Source: Paramecium octaurelia (Eukaryota > Ciliophora > Oligohymenophorea > Peniculida > Parameciidae). From it: 45,801 nucleotides of DNA. Position 1 is the first letter of the stretch, and the number at the start of each line of letters is the position of its first letter. Positions 1-12,269 of the stretch are shown piece by piece. The notes under the pieces are model-generated. The model was not told where the DNA came from, did not search any database, and worked only from the letters and a program-made list of their open reading frames with translations. Location of the stretch: the NCBI GenBank assembly GCA_905182995.1, contig CAJJDP010000172.1, positions 1 to 45,801 of the forward strand, read 5' to 3'. A program made the translations under genes and the position numbers.

Positions 1-531
1 CCAAAATTACTTAAGGATGATTATTGGATAAAAATATTTTATATTTTACAAGAGAAGACTAAGAAAATAATGATATAATCGGTTTTGATTTATTAGGGCA
101 CAAAAGATGGATTAAATTATTAATAATATTGGAATAAAGTGAATGGTAAAGCTAACTTACTTATGGTATTTTAATCAAAAAGTGATTATATCTTTGGAGC
201 ATACTCTCCTTGTAAATGGGAATCAGGTGGTGGAAACTATGTAGAAGATAATACATTATCATCTTTTATATTTTCATAAACTCATGATTAAGTTTATCCT
301 TTGAAGTCAGATCAACAATAATGTGCTATTTGTTGTAGTTCAAAATTTGGACCTATATTTGGAGCAGGGCATGATATTAGAATAGATGGTAACTTTACTG
401 ATGGTTACTGTCATTTAGGTTATTCATATCAATTTAATTAATACAAGAATCAAAGTGATGATCCATATTTGTTTGGATAGAATAAACCAGAAATAAAAGA
501 ATGTGAAATTTATGAATTATAATTTGGTTGA
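1..531 (+). CDS. TLDc-domain protein, C-terminal part (5' partial)
   Basis: Reading frame 1 is open from the first base to a TGA at 529-531, giving 176 residues; the start lies outside the window. Several TAA/TAG codons lie in frame and must be sense (Gln). The second half has the TLDc signature: an FGAYSPCKW segment, GGGNYVED, a Phe-rich SFIFS strand, VYPLK, then FGPIFGAGHDIRI and a closing KECEIYEL strand. TLDc domains (TBC, LysM, Domain catalytic) occur in oxidation-resistance and TBC proteins, and ciliates have many TLDc proteins, often with coiled coils or zinc-binding boxes upstream. The exact role cannot be told because the N-terminal domains are missing. No frameshift is seen, so this looks like a functional gene. 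Confidence 0.85.
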
Positions 532-647
532 ATTCACATATTTAACTAAAATTATTTCTCTAGATTATAATTTGAATCTTCGTGGTATGGACAAAATGAT
601 GTTGTTTGATTTTATATTTAAAATGATTCACATAATCGCTACAGGAA

Positions 648-863
648 TCATAAGGCTCTCAATTGTATTCTCCTATCCTTTTTATCCAGCAAGTTTAAGA
701 CTTTGACACACTTGAAAGACAAATCTAGATCCAGTTCTCCAAATAAATCTAAATTATATATTTCTATAGCAAACATATAAATTGTAATTAGACACTTAAT
801 CATCAAAAAACAGATTGAAGAATTAATGTATCTTAATAAGTTTTTGATGTAGAAATGATTTAT
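648..863 (-). pseudogene. Possible minus-strand gene fragment, unknown
   Basis: A minus-strand frame of about 70 codons ends at a TGA (648-650). Its last 43 codons, from an internal ATG, are rich in charged and Leu residues (for example DLFGELDLDLSF, then KVLNLLDKKDRR), which looks more like protein than chance. The frame continues past the stop for more than 50 codons with similar character. It would converge on the TLDc gene with about 115 bp between the stops. I do not recognise the family. The N-terminal half is poor and may be non-coding, so this could be a gene remnant or simply an open frame in AT-rich DNA. Confidence 0.25.
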
Positions 864-3399
864 TCAGCCTGTTTTTCTGAAAATTTAGCGTTTCGTGTAT
901 TCTTAAGAATAGAAGATATTGAGTTAAAGAGAATAAAGATGCAAAATATGTATTTTATTTGAACAAATAATTAAAAATTTAATATTTCTCTAACCAAGAA
1001 AATTTTTTAATAATTCATAATTCTCCAAATTTAATAGACGTAGTTAGAAATCATTAGACTTCACTTTATTGTTTTTTAAGTGCATAGATTAAAAATTCCT
1101 AAACAATTATAATAACTATTTTTTAATTAAATTGGAAACGAAAATTCCGAATTAACAATTATTCATTAGTTAATCTCTCCTCAAAGATCTATAAATCTTT
1201 ATCTTCGAAATTAATAGAACCTAACTCTATGTATATTCAATATATTTAAAAATAATCGTTTATACCAAACTGCAGAATTATATTAAGATTAATAAAGTTA
1301 TTTTTGATTGATTAATATCAATTTAATAAATACACAATGTTTCTTCATTCTAAAATATAAATGTTACTACCGTTGAATTTATTATGATTATTATACTGTT
1401 GTTTGGCATATAAAAACATTTATAACAATTCTAGTTGCTGAGATATATTACTTTTTGGTAGAATTGAAATACTTACCTTCTCAGGATTTGCTTAATTATT
1501 ATTAAATGGATTGTTAATAATTTTTTAATTAAAGTACCTCAATATTTGTTTGGTTGTCGTTGTGCCTGGCATAAGATGTGATACAGAATTGACAATAATA
1601 TAAGAGAGATTCTAATATTCATATTCTGTATTTCCTCTGTTCTTCTCTTTTGTGCATTTGTATTCATTGGTCATCCTTTCTTGAAAATTCTATTTTTTAT
1701 ATCTTTTATTGATAATTATATCTAGTTTCGATAGTATCAGTTAGATAATAAAATTAAATGAGATAATGATTAGATATTAACTTTGAAGTATTCATTTGAA
1801 AATAATTATTTTATTTAAATAGAAACCAAACATATTGTAAATATGGTTGGGTTTAATTTAATCTCACAATGATATAAATTATTTTTAATTTTTGGAATAA
1901 TCTTACTTTCATGCTTTACAATTTTCACGAAAAAGCCTTAGAAAGTGGGTATGAACTTGTGACTCCTTTACTTCAAAGTTTTTTCACTTTTATTCTTAAT
2001 TGAAGGCACAATTGATAATAGGATTTAACCTCAATCACTCAGGTTTCTAAATTTACTTTACAGATTAACGCCACTTATGCTTTAAATAACCAATGAAATA
2101 TAAGGAGAATTTGAATATTACGAGATATTGGATCACAAAGTATTAGGTTTAAGTTATTTCCAATAATATATTTATTGAATTAATGCATTTAATTCTACAC
2201 AAGTTTTCTTGACATATTTTCAGTTTGAGAGTGCAAAAATTTTACATTCATTCTTTATTTTATATATTATCATTATTAGTGTATTTGTATATAATCACTA
2301 TGGAGTTCCATTACTAGTTTAATTATTTAAGAGATATTTAAATTTAATTTTAAACTATTCTTTATCATCTAAAATTTGGAAAGGCACAAAAAAAATAAAG
2401 TTCCTGAATGCTATACATCTATCTTTGTTTAATTCTCTTTCTTTTCTTCAAAACATAATTTGAATTGTATAATCAGAATTATAGAGTCATTTTATAAAAA
2501 ATTTAAATAGAATAGTTAAATCTGAAGATACTTGAAATTTTTTCTTATCAACAGAATTGATATCAATAGTTTGGTATTATATGTCATTGATAATTAACTA
2601 AAAAATTGAACAAACTAGTAAACCATATTGAGCAGGCTAAAAATTTAATAAAATATCTTATATTATCAAGCTATAGTGTTTGGAATCCATTTCAGAATGC
2701 TTAGATATTTATTAATCTTTTAATTTTTGATCTTGAAATTTTTCTTAATCGAAAGTAATGTCATAGTTTTATTGAGCTAAGTATAATTTTTAAAAAGTAA
2801 ATTCTTGCTGAGGTTTTAGAGTACACATATTTCATTTAATGTCAACTATTATTGAATCAAGATAATCAATTAACATTTGGTAATTATTGAAGGTATAATC
2901 TATATGTTGAATTAATGGCAAATTTTTCTACTCAAACTTGAAAATTTCTTGTATATAACTAATTTCTTTTATATAATCCAATCAAATGTTAATCAAATGA
3001 ATCCTCACAGTGATCATATTCATTAATTAAAATTCCATCTGCACATCATATTATATCCTCTTTTAAAATTATTATAAGCTCATTATATTCCATGAATTGT
3101 GTAATTAATTAGTATCATTTATTATTAAACTCTTACATATTAAACAATTAAACAAGTATATGGTATATTTCCAAAATAAAATGAGGAGAGGATTATGGAA
3201 ATGTTTAATATATCTAAACCATATGGTATATATTAAAATATTAAAAATTTCCATACAAGCTTTAGATTTAATAATAATTTTAAATCTTACCTGGATAATT
3301 TTCCAATCCTCCACTCAAGATTTATCCTAATATTAGCTGTTAGGTATAGAAATAATGATTATATTGGAGTTAACTAAATTAAAATTTGGTGCTTGACAT
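864..3399. other. AT-rich stretch with no gene recognised
   Basis: About 2.5 kb in which no frame on either strand gave a protein-like reading in the parts inspected. No RNA gene or ordered repeat was seen. I did not exhaustively translate all six frames here. Confidence 0.5.
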
Positions 3400-3756
3400 A
3401 TGATCAAAAATTTCATATTTTGTCTATAGTTTTTTATTGTGCTACTTTATTACTCCGTTTTTTCTGTAGCTTATTTCGATAATATGATTAGTGGAAATTG
3501 TGGTTACAGCTCTAACACTTAGACGGATGATGCTATAATAGTTCCATTGAGGGACTGTTAATACTTTAAACTCTTCTTGAATGAGATATTTTTGTATTCA
3601 ATAATAGCCTTGGAGTACACCCTACATCAACTTGCCAACTACCCGCTAGTAATGCAGCGATCCTAGATTGATAAATCTAGCGCTATTGATCACCCTGTGA
3701 CAGCAGTACAGTTTTCATAATATCATATATCAGAAGTTTTCATTACTTGTACATGA
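3400..3756 (+). CDS. Short secreted-type protein, possibly a surface-antigen-like remnant
   Basis: ATG at 3400 opens a 118-codon frame ending in TGA 3754-3756. The first ~25 residues form a good signal peptide: a Lys near the start, a long hydrophobic core (FIFCLQFFIVLLYYSVF), then a small-residue cleavage region. A Cys-Gly-Tyr-Ser-Ser stretch follows, then a mixed region. The GC-richer part at about 3605-3715 has Ser, Thr, Ala and Cys codons in more than one frame (for example STCQLPASNAA in another frame), as expected if a Cys/Thr/Ser/Ala-rich surface-antigen-type gene had collapsed through indels. The frame stays open about 55 codons past the TGA. It could be an intact small secreted protein or the 5' end of a broken gene; I favour the latter. 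Family assignment is inference. Confidence 0.4.
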
Positions 3757-5040
3757 TTTGAATCTACTCAATTAGTGCTTACAATCACAAAGCAAACGAT
3801 GGGTTTACTAAATAAATAGAGGAATTTTATTCATGTCCAAATAAAATTATTAGCTATTTAACAATACCTCTTCCATTTTTAACTTGACTAGTGCTATTGT
3901 ACATTTGCAACTTGAGTTATTGAGTTATACCAAACTTTTAAATTTGTAAAAAAAAGTGGAGCCCTGAAAATGTGTATGTGGTTTTGATAAGCAACGGCCA
4001 TATTCTAATCGTTAGAATGATTTATAGCCCTAGTGAGTTCATGAGAATATTAAACAAGCTGGTTCTAATTTAATGACATCTCATACTTGTTAAGCTCTAC
4101 ACTCAACATGACCTACATCCTGAAGTATATATCCAAATTTTCGTTAACTCATTTTTAAGTTTTTGTTTCTACAATCTTATAATGGATCTGAAAAGCATAT
4201 TGGTCGATGTGCATATTTGCAAATGCCTACGCACTTACAAGATGGTTAAGATAAAACAGCATAGACTTTTTTATAAAAAAAGGATTTGAAATGCAACCAA
4301 TTCTTCTATTACCAGACTGAAAGGGGCTGTACATGAACTTGCAATCCTTCCTAATTGTGATATATTGAGGAGGAATGTTGTTCCTTTCTCATAAATTTTA
4401 TTTAAATTCTTAAATGATAAAATAGTATAAAAAATGATATTGCACCTCTGATTCTCTTATTATTTAACTTATTAGGTTGCTGGATTTTATTTAAAAATTT
4501 AAATAAGGCAAAATAAGATCTCAAGCTATCCAATATAGCCGCTTCAAAATCTAGGTTCTTAATTGTAAGGAAAATAGTGATGAAAGCGGAAATGATTTTG
4601 TTGTAAATTTTAATAATTAATTATAATAACTTAAAATGAAGATTTTTGAGCTCTACTTTATCAATTATCTGACTGAGGTTTAGACAGTAGTAATAATAAA
4701 ATTAATTAGTTTACACTTGTATTATTGGTAAAACGGAAATTTTTAATGCTTGATATATTTGATTTTACTTTTAAGGGATCATCATGATATAATTTTAGTT
4801 TATTAGATACAGGATAAACTTTTTTATAATTTTACCTTGAGAGCTTTTAAATAAGACTAATGCAATCTTAACCACAATTCAAGCTATGAAAGGACTAATC
4901 TGGTTTGAATTGCGTCAGAATTTTGTAGCAAAAAAATGAAAAGCTTGTTTAGAAGACAGAAGTTAAAATATTTTCATGAGATTGCTTGATATGTTTCTAT
5001 GATGAATTTGTAATTTAAATGAAAACGTTGGGGGTTGTTC
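3757..5040. other. Cys-codon-rich stretch without an intact gene
   Basis: No intact gene. Around 4200-4400 one plus frame, broken by TGA codons, has Cys-rich pieces such as RGCT, TCNP and EEECCSF, which may be further decayed cysteine-rich coding sequence. The EEECCSF piece coincides with a short motif that recurs at about 12.2 and 14.4 kb. Confidence 0.3.
4366..4390 (+). repeat. Dispersed short repeat, copy 1
   Basis: A GAGGAGGAATGTTG core followed by TTCCTTTCTC. Similar strings occur at 12,246-12,269 and 14,357-14,380. The core similarity is about 20 bases. Confidence 0.4.
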
Positions 5041-5988
5041 AGAATGAAAAGGTATGTATTTCTTCAACTAAATTTTGTATTATATCTATAAATTACTCCC
5101 TGTAAAGCTCACTTCAATTTTCTTTCCTCTGATTCTGCAAAATCTATCCTTCCCAGATTACCCGAATTTATGTAACTTAGATTTCTTACCTGGTTCTCTT
5201 CTGATTTCGAAATCTTAGTCTATTAAATTTATTCTTAATTATTTTCCTTTTAGTAAACGTGCCTTCTAATCTAATTTCTTTAGAGAACTTTTGATCTAAC
5301 TTTGGTATTATGTATCGCTTATTTTCGTAATAGTATTAATAACTTTAATCTAGTCTTCTTCATAATTGCATTGAGAACAAGATCGAAGTGAACATGTTGT
5401 AGTCTTAAAAAACATGTAAGAGATGTAAAATTTTATTTATCTATGATAAAAAAAGAGTTTTTAGTTAAAATATTGCATTTTAAAGCCAAAATTCTAATTA
5501 ACTTATTCCTAATCATGTTATTTTATTCTTATCTAAGCAAAAAAGGAAAAGTAACCAAGACGTTATCAGTCTTAGTGGAAGGAATTGATAATAATTTCAG
5601 GTAAGGATCTAAATAATATTTCACTGTTTTGTTGATTAAAAAAACCTTATTCATAATAAATTTAGTTTTACTTTAAGGCCTTTTTGCTGCTTAGAGTCTA
5701 ACTACAGGTTGTTTATCAGGAGTATTTGCTTGTTATATTGCAATTTATAAACCTTTGAAAAACAATTATGAAAATATGAAAATAGTTAGCACAGAACTTC
5801 TGATCTTGCTTAATGTTATACTCTTTTCTGTTTATGACATTATCAAATTTAATTAAGACAAAAATTTAGCCGAACTTTTAGGTTGGATTAATGTAGGGGG
5901 TTTTACATTAATTCTTATTTTCACTTTAGCGATTGATATTTATAAACAATTATAAAACTAATATTAAAAGGATAAAAAAGTGTTTTGA
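5041..5988 (+). pseudogene. Fragment of a cysteine-rich-family membrane protein, C-terminal transmembrane region
   Basis: Frame 1 is open from about 5041 to the TGA at 5986-5988 except for one TGA at 5389-5391. The last ~195 codons read as the C-terminal membrane region typical of large ciliate cysteine-rich receptor-like proteins: a hydrophobic helix near INLFLIMLFY, a VLVEGI link, a basic turn with IKKTLFIINLVLLQ, the segment IAIYKPLKNNYEN, two more hydrophobic helices and LGWINVGGFTLIL. The intact gene at 42,453-45,800 ends the same way, with an LGWI motif before its last helix. There is no Cys-rich ectodomain upstream and no start codon, so this is a 5'-truncated copy. The in-frame TGA and truncation indicate a pseudogene. 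The part before 5400 is weaker. Confidence 0.65.
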
Positions 5989-7560
5989 AAATGAATAGGC
6001 AACAAGAAAAAAATTTTAAAACATATTTTTAGAAAATTGATTATCTTTATAGTAGTGATTGAGATTTATAAGAATTATATATTTTTGGAAATTCTATGGT
6101 TAAATCAATAGAAAATTTATTTCTACCAATTCTTCATTCGATATATCTTTATTTCTAAATTGATTTCCTGGTAATTTTCAATCCTTATATTTATGCAAAA
6201 TTCTATATCTTTTGCTTTATTAAAAATAGCTTTTGGATTTCTTTATAATCTATAGTCGTTTAAAATCATAAATAAAGTACTTTGAAAGTATTACTTTGAC
6301 CTAGTTGATAAATGAAATTGAAAACCTTCAACTTATCTTCTTTTTATGTCTCCCTTCTAAATATTTTATAGAATCTAGATTGTTAAAAGAAAAGCTTTTG
6401 GCTTTCAATTATTCACAATAATAAGTTATAAATTTTACTTTAAAGGCTAAACTCTTAAATTTAAATATTTGACCAGCACAATAAAATTTTTTTAACCGCT
6501 GTATGAAGAGATTTAACCAGATTAACTTATTTGTTGCTCAAATTAAAGAAGAATGTTTATATTAAATTGGTTTCTTTTTCAACTCATAAAAGCGGATATA
6601 AATGAATCAACCACAGGTTTTTAGTTTATCTTTACCAGGAATTATGAACAAGGAAAAATCAATCATGTAATTACACTATTTGTTAATTGATTCCTAAATT
6701 TTAATTAATAAAAACCTAGAGTGAAATTGATTTTCTTCTGTTCAGCTATGATATCTAAATTCTAACAACTTTGAGGTTATCTAATTGAAATTTTGATAAT
6801 TAATTTTCATTTCTCTAAAGTTAAATTATTATTTAAATTGGCAAAATTAATTATTTGAATTTCAAAAATATCATAAATTTCCCTGAGATTATTATTTCAC
6901 ATTTCTACTTATTAAATTTGAATTAAATTTTACTGTGCCTGCCTAATTTATCTCTAAATCTGAAGAATGAATTTGTTGGGTTAATAGTCAAAATAGTTAA
7001 TTAATAAGATTCATAATAATATTCGTATTTTACAATATAGCTTTCATTTTTCAAAGTTCCAACATAGACCTTTATAATATAAAATTCTGAAATTTCAGAG
7101 CTTTATTAAAATAATTATCAGCTTTTAATATTAGTTGGCTTTAACTATACCTATGTTCAAATAATGGTCTGAACCATTAAGTTTTTTATTCAGAGTCGAA
7201 TCTCAATATTATAGTTTTACTTTAAATTCATTCTTTTAATCTAGTTTTACAATTTGCATTATTATCATAAATTAAACAAATCAGATTATAAAATAAATTT
7301 CTAATGCCTTTCATTTGACTTAGACAAAAATGATAAAATTAATTATTTATAATTATTCCAAACAATAATTTAAGTTAAGGCATTATTAATATTATTTATA
7401 TTGTGGGAATAATAAAAATTAAGTAATTAATTCAATAGAAGCCCTCTAATATTAATTTAATATATCATTATTTGATATTAATGGGCTTACTTACGTATAT
7501 AAATCAAGTTTTCTAATGATTGAATGAAGAACGAGATAGGTTAGACATCAGGCCGATTTA
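5989..7560. other. AT-rich spacer between two opposed gene fragments
   Basis: Very AT-rich sequence between the plus-strand fragment ending at 5988 and the minus-strand fragment ending at 7561. I found no convincing coding frame, RNA gene or ordered repeat in it. Confidence 0.45.
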
Positions 7561-8190
7561 TCAAAAATATAGGGGTTAATTCGATAGATTGAAAATGATT
7601 TTCCATTAATTTATTTTTTAGATGTATATGTGTAATAATATAGTAAAATATTATTTAGACATTTATTATAAATTATTATTAATTCCTTCCACTAAGACTT
7701 TTAATACTTTGGGCACTTGATCTTTTTTGATTAGATAAGAAAATAGTATTATTAGGAATAAATTAATTAGTGATGTAATCACTTCTGATAATGAAATAGT
7801 TTCATTTAAAGTGGTATCAGCATTTTAATTGACAATGTATATAATAGATGCAAGTTAATTCATAAAAATTACTAATACTAAAAAGGACAATATATACTCT
7901 CAAATACTTCATATAAATTTACACTCTATAGCCAAAGAATAACGCAAGAGGATCAGTAATGTAAAGAATAAACTATTCAAACGTATAATACGCATTTTTA
8001 ATATACTCACAGCCGAAGGTAATCTACTGTTATCTCTAAAGTTTAGTACTGAATCTATTACAAAATAAACTATAGATAGCACTATTGATAAAGACATTTT
8101 TAATCTGCTTTATATAATCTAATATCTTGATAGATTGCTATATAAAGTTGACAGCAGGGTTTTCCAACAAGAAACTCAGTTGATAATAAA
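7561..8190 (-). pseudogene. Second fragment of the same membrane-protein family, minus strand
   Basis: One minus frame runs from about 8190 to TGA 7561-7563, broken by two TGA codons near 7900-7912. The first half, from ATG 8097, is hydrophobic and basic. The second half contains LINLFLIILFSYL, a VLKVLVEGI link, then SKQYFTILL. This matches the plus-strand fragment at 5041-5988 nearly residue for residue (INLFLIMLF, VEGI, SKQYFTVLL) and then diverges, so the two are paralogous pieces in opposite orientation. Both TGA codons lie in a 45-bp segment (7878-7922) that begins GT and ends TTTAG on the minus strand; its removal would restore the frame, though it is long for a Paramecium intron. Truncation of the C-terminal helices argues for a pseudogene. 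Confidence 0.55.
7878..7922 (-). other. Candidate 45-bp intron in the minus-strand fragment
   Basis: On the minus strand this segment starts GTAAAT and ends CTTTTTAG. Its length is a multiple of three and it contains both TGA codons that interrupt the surrounding frame. Most Paramecium introns are 20-35 bases, so 45 would be at the long end. The alternative is that both TGA codons are true lesions. Confidence 0.3.
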
Positions 8191-8984
8191 TGGGTCGTAG
8201 ATAAACTCAAGCAGAGTATGCAAATTTCATAGTCAGTCCGTCAAGATCAAGCATTAGTGTCCAAGAAGATGCAGTTTTCACAATGTAAGATATATATTTA
8301 AAAAGAATTTTTTCAAACAAATCTAGGACTAAATATAATGCTTAGCAATGGATCAAAGAGCTTTAACCTAGGATACTATACTCTATATGGATAATCTTAG
8401 TACATATTGATAGTGTAAAGGGAATGCAGTGTATTATCGATAGCATCTTGTATAAGATATTAATTCATAGTGCATTAAAGGAATATCAAAGAAAAGTATA
8501 GTCATGAAAGGAAAGGAAAAAATGTATGAGCAACATTAACAATCAGATTTAACATAATTCTATTATATAATGTACATGACATTGATCTGATTCCTTAATT
8601 ATAGCGTTCTTAAAAGAATAATTCCAAGTATCAAATGGATGATATAATCATCAAATTCTAGGTTGCTTAAACATTAGAATTGGCACTTATCTTTCGTATA
8701 TATATATATATGTCTATGCTGATTAGTTTGGAGTTATAAAATTGGAAGAGTAAGTTCCAATAAGATATTAAGGCATGCAAAATAATGAGCAGCACATAAG
8801 AGTTCAATTACACTATCGGCATAAAGTGAGTACATTGACATCCTAAAACTCAGATAAAAGTTGAGTATGTCTTGTTAACTGGAAACAAAGAAGCAGCATG
8901 ATATTCAGCGTTAGGTTTTGGAGAGACTGAACTGCAAGGGTTCAATATTGATTAATAAAGATTCCATCTAATATGAAAAATAAT

Positions 8985-9029
8985 GAGCAGCTTTGCATTC
9001 TTCTTAATATATAAAATGCAAAGTTGCTC
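8985..9029. repeat. Inverted repeat (15-bp arms, 15-base loop)
   Basis: The left arm at 8985-8999 (gagcagctttgcatt) is matched by the reverse complement of the right arm at 9015-9029 with a single mismatch. The loop is AT-rich. The 12-mer aataatgagcag that leads into the left arm also occurs at 8781-8792. Confidence 0.6.
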
Positions 9030-12000
9030 GACAATTATAGTAATTACAATAGTCGACATAAATGCAGTTTTTGTATAGGGAACTTCTTAAATATATTTAC
9101 AGAAATTTTTTTATTGTTTGCTTTTCACAAAGAGCAAAAAGTTGTAAATACATCCTTTTAAATAATTCATAAAAGTCCATCCGATTAAAAGAGATTTAAG
9201 GTCTAGGATTTTTGAGGCAATAGACACACAAGTAAAAATAATTATTATAGTTTATGTCGCATTTAGACTAGAAATAATCGAAACATAAAATTAATGAGTG
9301 TCAAAGTATTCTAAATTAAAAAAGCTAAGGAGCAATATTTTTCTAAATACAGATGAATATTGATTTCATTTGTTAATGATATCAATAAATAGGTTAGAGA
9401 AAAGCCGCTAACACTCAATCTACTTAGTCATATTTATATTTTTTTAATTTAACTAGCTTCAGGGGAAAGGATCAACAGTAATTCCACTCAGAACAATTGA
9501 CCTCAAAATAGATCCAAATTAATGAAATTATTGTTTTAGGTTAGCCATAACATAAAAAAGGGGTATTGCGAATACTCGGTACAAAAAAGGAGTTTAAAAG
9601 GAACTGATGATAGGGCCTTCATAATATCCCGACTTTAGAATATACAGCTAATCCCAACTACTTACATCTGCTTTAAATTAAATGAATAAGATCTGATACT
9701 AAGATTTAGTAATTTGTGTGTTGGATCGCCTTCCATAGCCTCAACATGAACATGTACCAAAATTGATATTTTAATTTGCTAATGGCAAATCATTGCAAAG
9801 TTTTACACTTTGATTAGTTGTGGTATAAGATTAAGAGTAAAACGTGATAATGCAAGCTCAACAGATCTCAGAAAAGAAGTTCTTGAGGTCTTACATAGCA
9901 CAAAGAATATTTGGAGGTGTCATATATTTGTCTCTTGAAATTTATTGAACAAATGGTGATGCAGCTGATTAATGGCATATTTAGTCTAAATCTAGTGAGT
10001 ATATTAATTTAGGAGATGGAAAAATTTATTTAAATCATCATATAAGGAATTGAGGGTTCACAATGTTTGCCATAAGGTGAAAGTTCTCCATTCACTCTTA
10101 TTGTGCTTTCATACTCACAGTTAGGCACTACAAAAATATAAAAAGTGTTTAATAGTCTAACAATAGAATAGAAGTTACATAACAGAAAGTAGATTTATTT
10201 TTTGGGTTATCCATCAAAACATCGTCTTGGAGAATCATCTAAATATTAAATGAAGGACGGCATCGATGAACACCTTTTAGAATTTTAGAGAAAATAATCA
10301 AGAACATTTGTACACAGCTAAAAGTTCCATCAACCTTTCTGTAATTCTTTCTAAGAAGAGTTTCATGTATGAAAAATAGCTGAAGGGAAGCAGCAACATA
10401 AATTATATCTTGCTTTAGCATTACAGTTTTTATCCTGCATTTACAGATCGACGCATCAAGATAGTTGTAGCTATATATAAACTGAAATATATATGTCTAA
10501 TCAGAAATTAGAAGAAGTCAATGTCTGCACTAATAATCATGTTACCTTGATTAAGAATTTAACAATCAAAGGTTTTTAGCATAGGCATGATAAACTTGAA
10601 AACGCTGCTATATGCAATATTCAAGAAACATGTTACTAAACCCATGAAAATTTTGTGTAAAGTGGAGATAGATAGAAGTTGGATGAAGGATGGAAAATGA
10701 TAAACGCATTATTGGCGACAACTTATCAATGAATCACATAATTGCTACGTATATGGCATTAACTTAAGTCATTCAGTAGACTATGGAATGTAAGTATTGC
10801 AATAATTAGTTTGCATTTGCTGAAGGAGCATTTAAATGTAATTTATGCTTATATGGATATTTGTCGAAGTAATCCAAGCATTACTTCTAATTGAAGTAGG
10901 ATGCATGGTTTGTTGAAATGAATCATCAAATACTATTAGGATTATCTTTCATCCTTTTTGGTCAATATTCCATCCTTGTCATTTACAGTTAAAAAATAGG
11001 AACGTGCTTGTTATTGATACAACACTTGCATTGGTGGTTGCCAATAATTATCATAATATAGAAATCTAATAATTACTTTTCATTGTAGTTACTATTAGAG
11101 ATATAGTGAACCATGTATACTCTAATCATATACTTTGTAACATTAATTACATAGATACATTTTAATCATTAATGCATTTAGCTTCTATGTCAAATTCATT
11201 TGATCGTGTTGCAAACGTGATGTAAAATCATATTCAATGTCATTTTGAGTTTTATTGACTCACATGTTCATGCCAAAGGATGATTTTAATTATGAATACT
11301 GAATTTTGTGATTATGAAGTTTCCCTTTCTTTCTTAAAGTAATTTTAAAGTCATTGCATCATATAAACATATACTGCATCGAATATTTTCATGAGCTTTC
11401 AAGGTATTTACAAAGCTGTAAAGATGTAATTGAAAATCATGTGATTTTACTTGATTTGTTGTTTTTTGTCCTTTTAAATTTCAACCTGTTAGGTCATTTC
11501 AGCTTACTACTGCGAGTGTTTCGACAATTATATTAAAGTTCGGAATCACAATATTGAATCTTTATTAATTTTCTTTCAAATTTACTTTCAATAATGCTCC
11601 AAAAATATTCCAACTTTAGAATTTTCAGTTGTCTTTGTTGTGAATTAATATAATAATACAGCAATTTATTCACTCATTGAAGTTTTAATCATTAGTATAT
11701 ATTTTGTCTATAGCTGAAAAGCTCGCCCAGTGATATAAAAACAATTGATCTTTTATCGGGATATTCAACTGCAATTCTCCTTAAAGTTGTAAACGAGAAC
11801 TTCTAAAATATTGTCATGGTTCGAATAGCTGAGAATGCTAATTAATTAGAAAAAGTTTTTCCTCTATAACCCAATGTTTAAATGATTGGCCAACCGTTTT
11901 ATCTCTTTCATGCTACGAATGCGTCTCCAACTTAGTATAACATAATTCTTAAATACATATTTAATCTGAAATGTGAGTGTTTCCAATAATTCTCTACTTT

Positions 12001-12245
12001 CCATTTTCTTGCAACACACAAAGATTATTGTTATAAGTATCTTTTTAACATTTTCAATAGTTGTGATCTGAGTGAACAAGTTAAAATTAATATTAATGAT
12101 ATTTGTGTTTTTTTAGCAGTATTACATATAACTCCTCAGAATACCTATAATTTTAAACTTTAAATTCAATTATTTGAATCTTACTAACTGGTGATTAAGA
12201 CTAGACGAGATTGTTTATCTTTTTACTATCCATCCTGCGATGCTT

Positions 12246-12269
12246 TGAGGAAGAATGTTATTCCTTCCT
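12246..12269 (+). repeat. Dispersed short repeat, copy 2
   Basis: A GAGGAAGAATGTTATTCC string followed by TTCCTTG, resembling the copies at 4366 and 14,357. In one frame all three encode acidic residues followed by Cys. Confidence 0.35.

Noticed and set aside
8696..8711. Short (TA)n run
   Set aside because: Common in DNA of this composition; too short to be informative.
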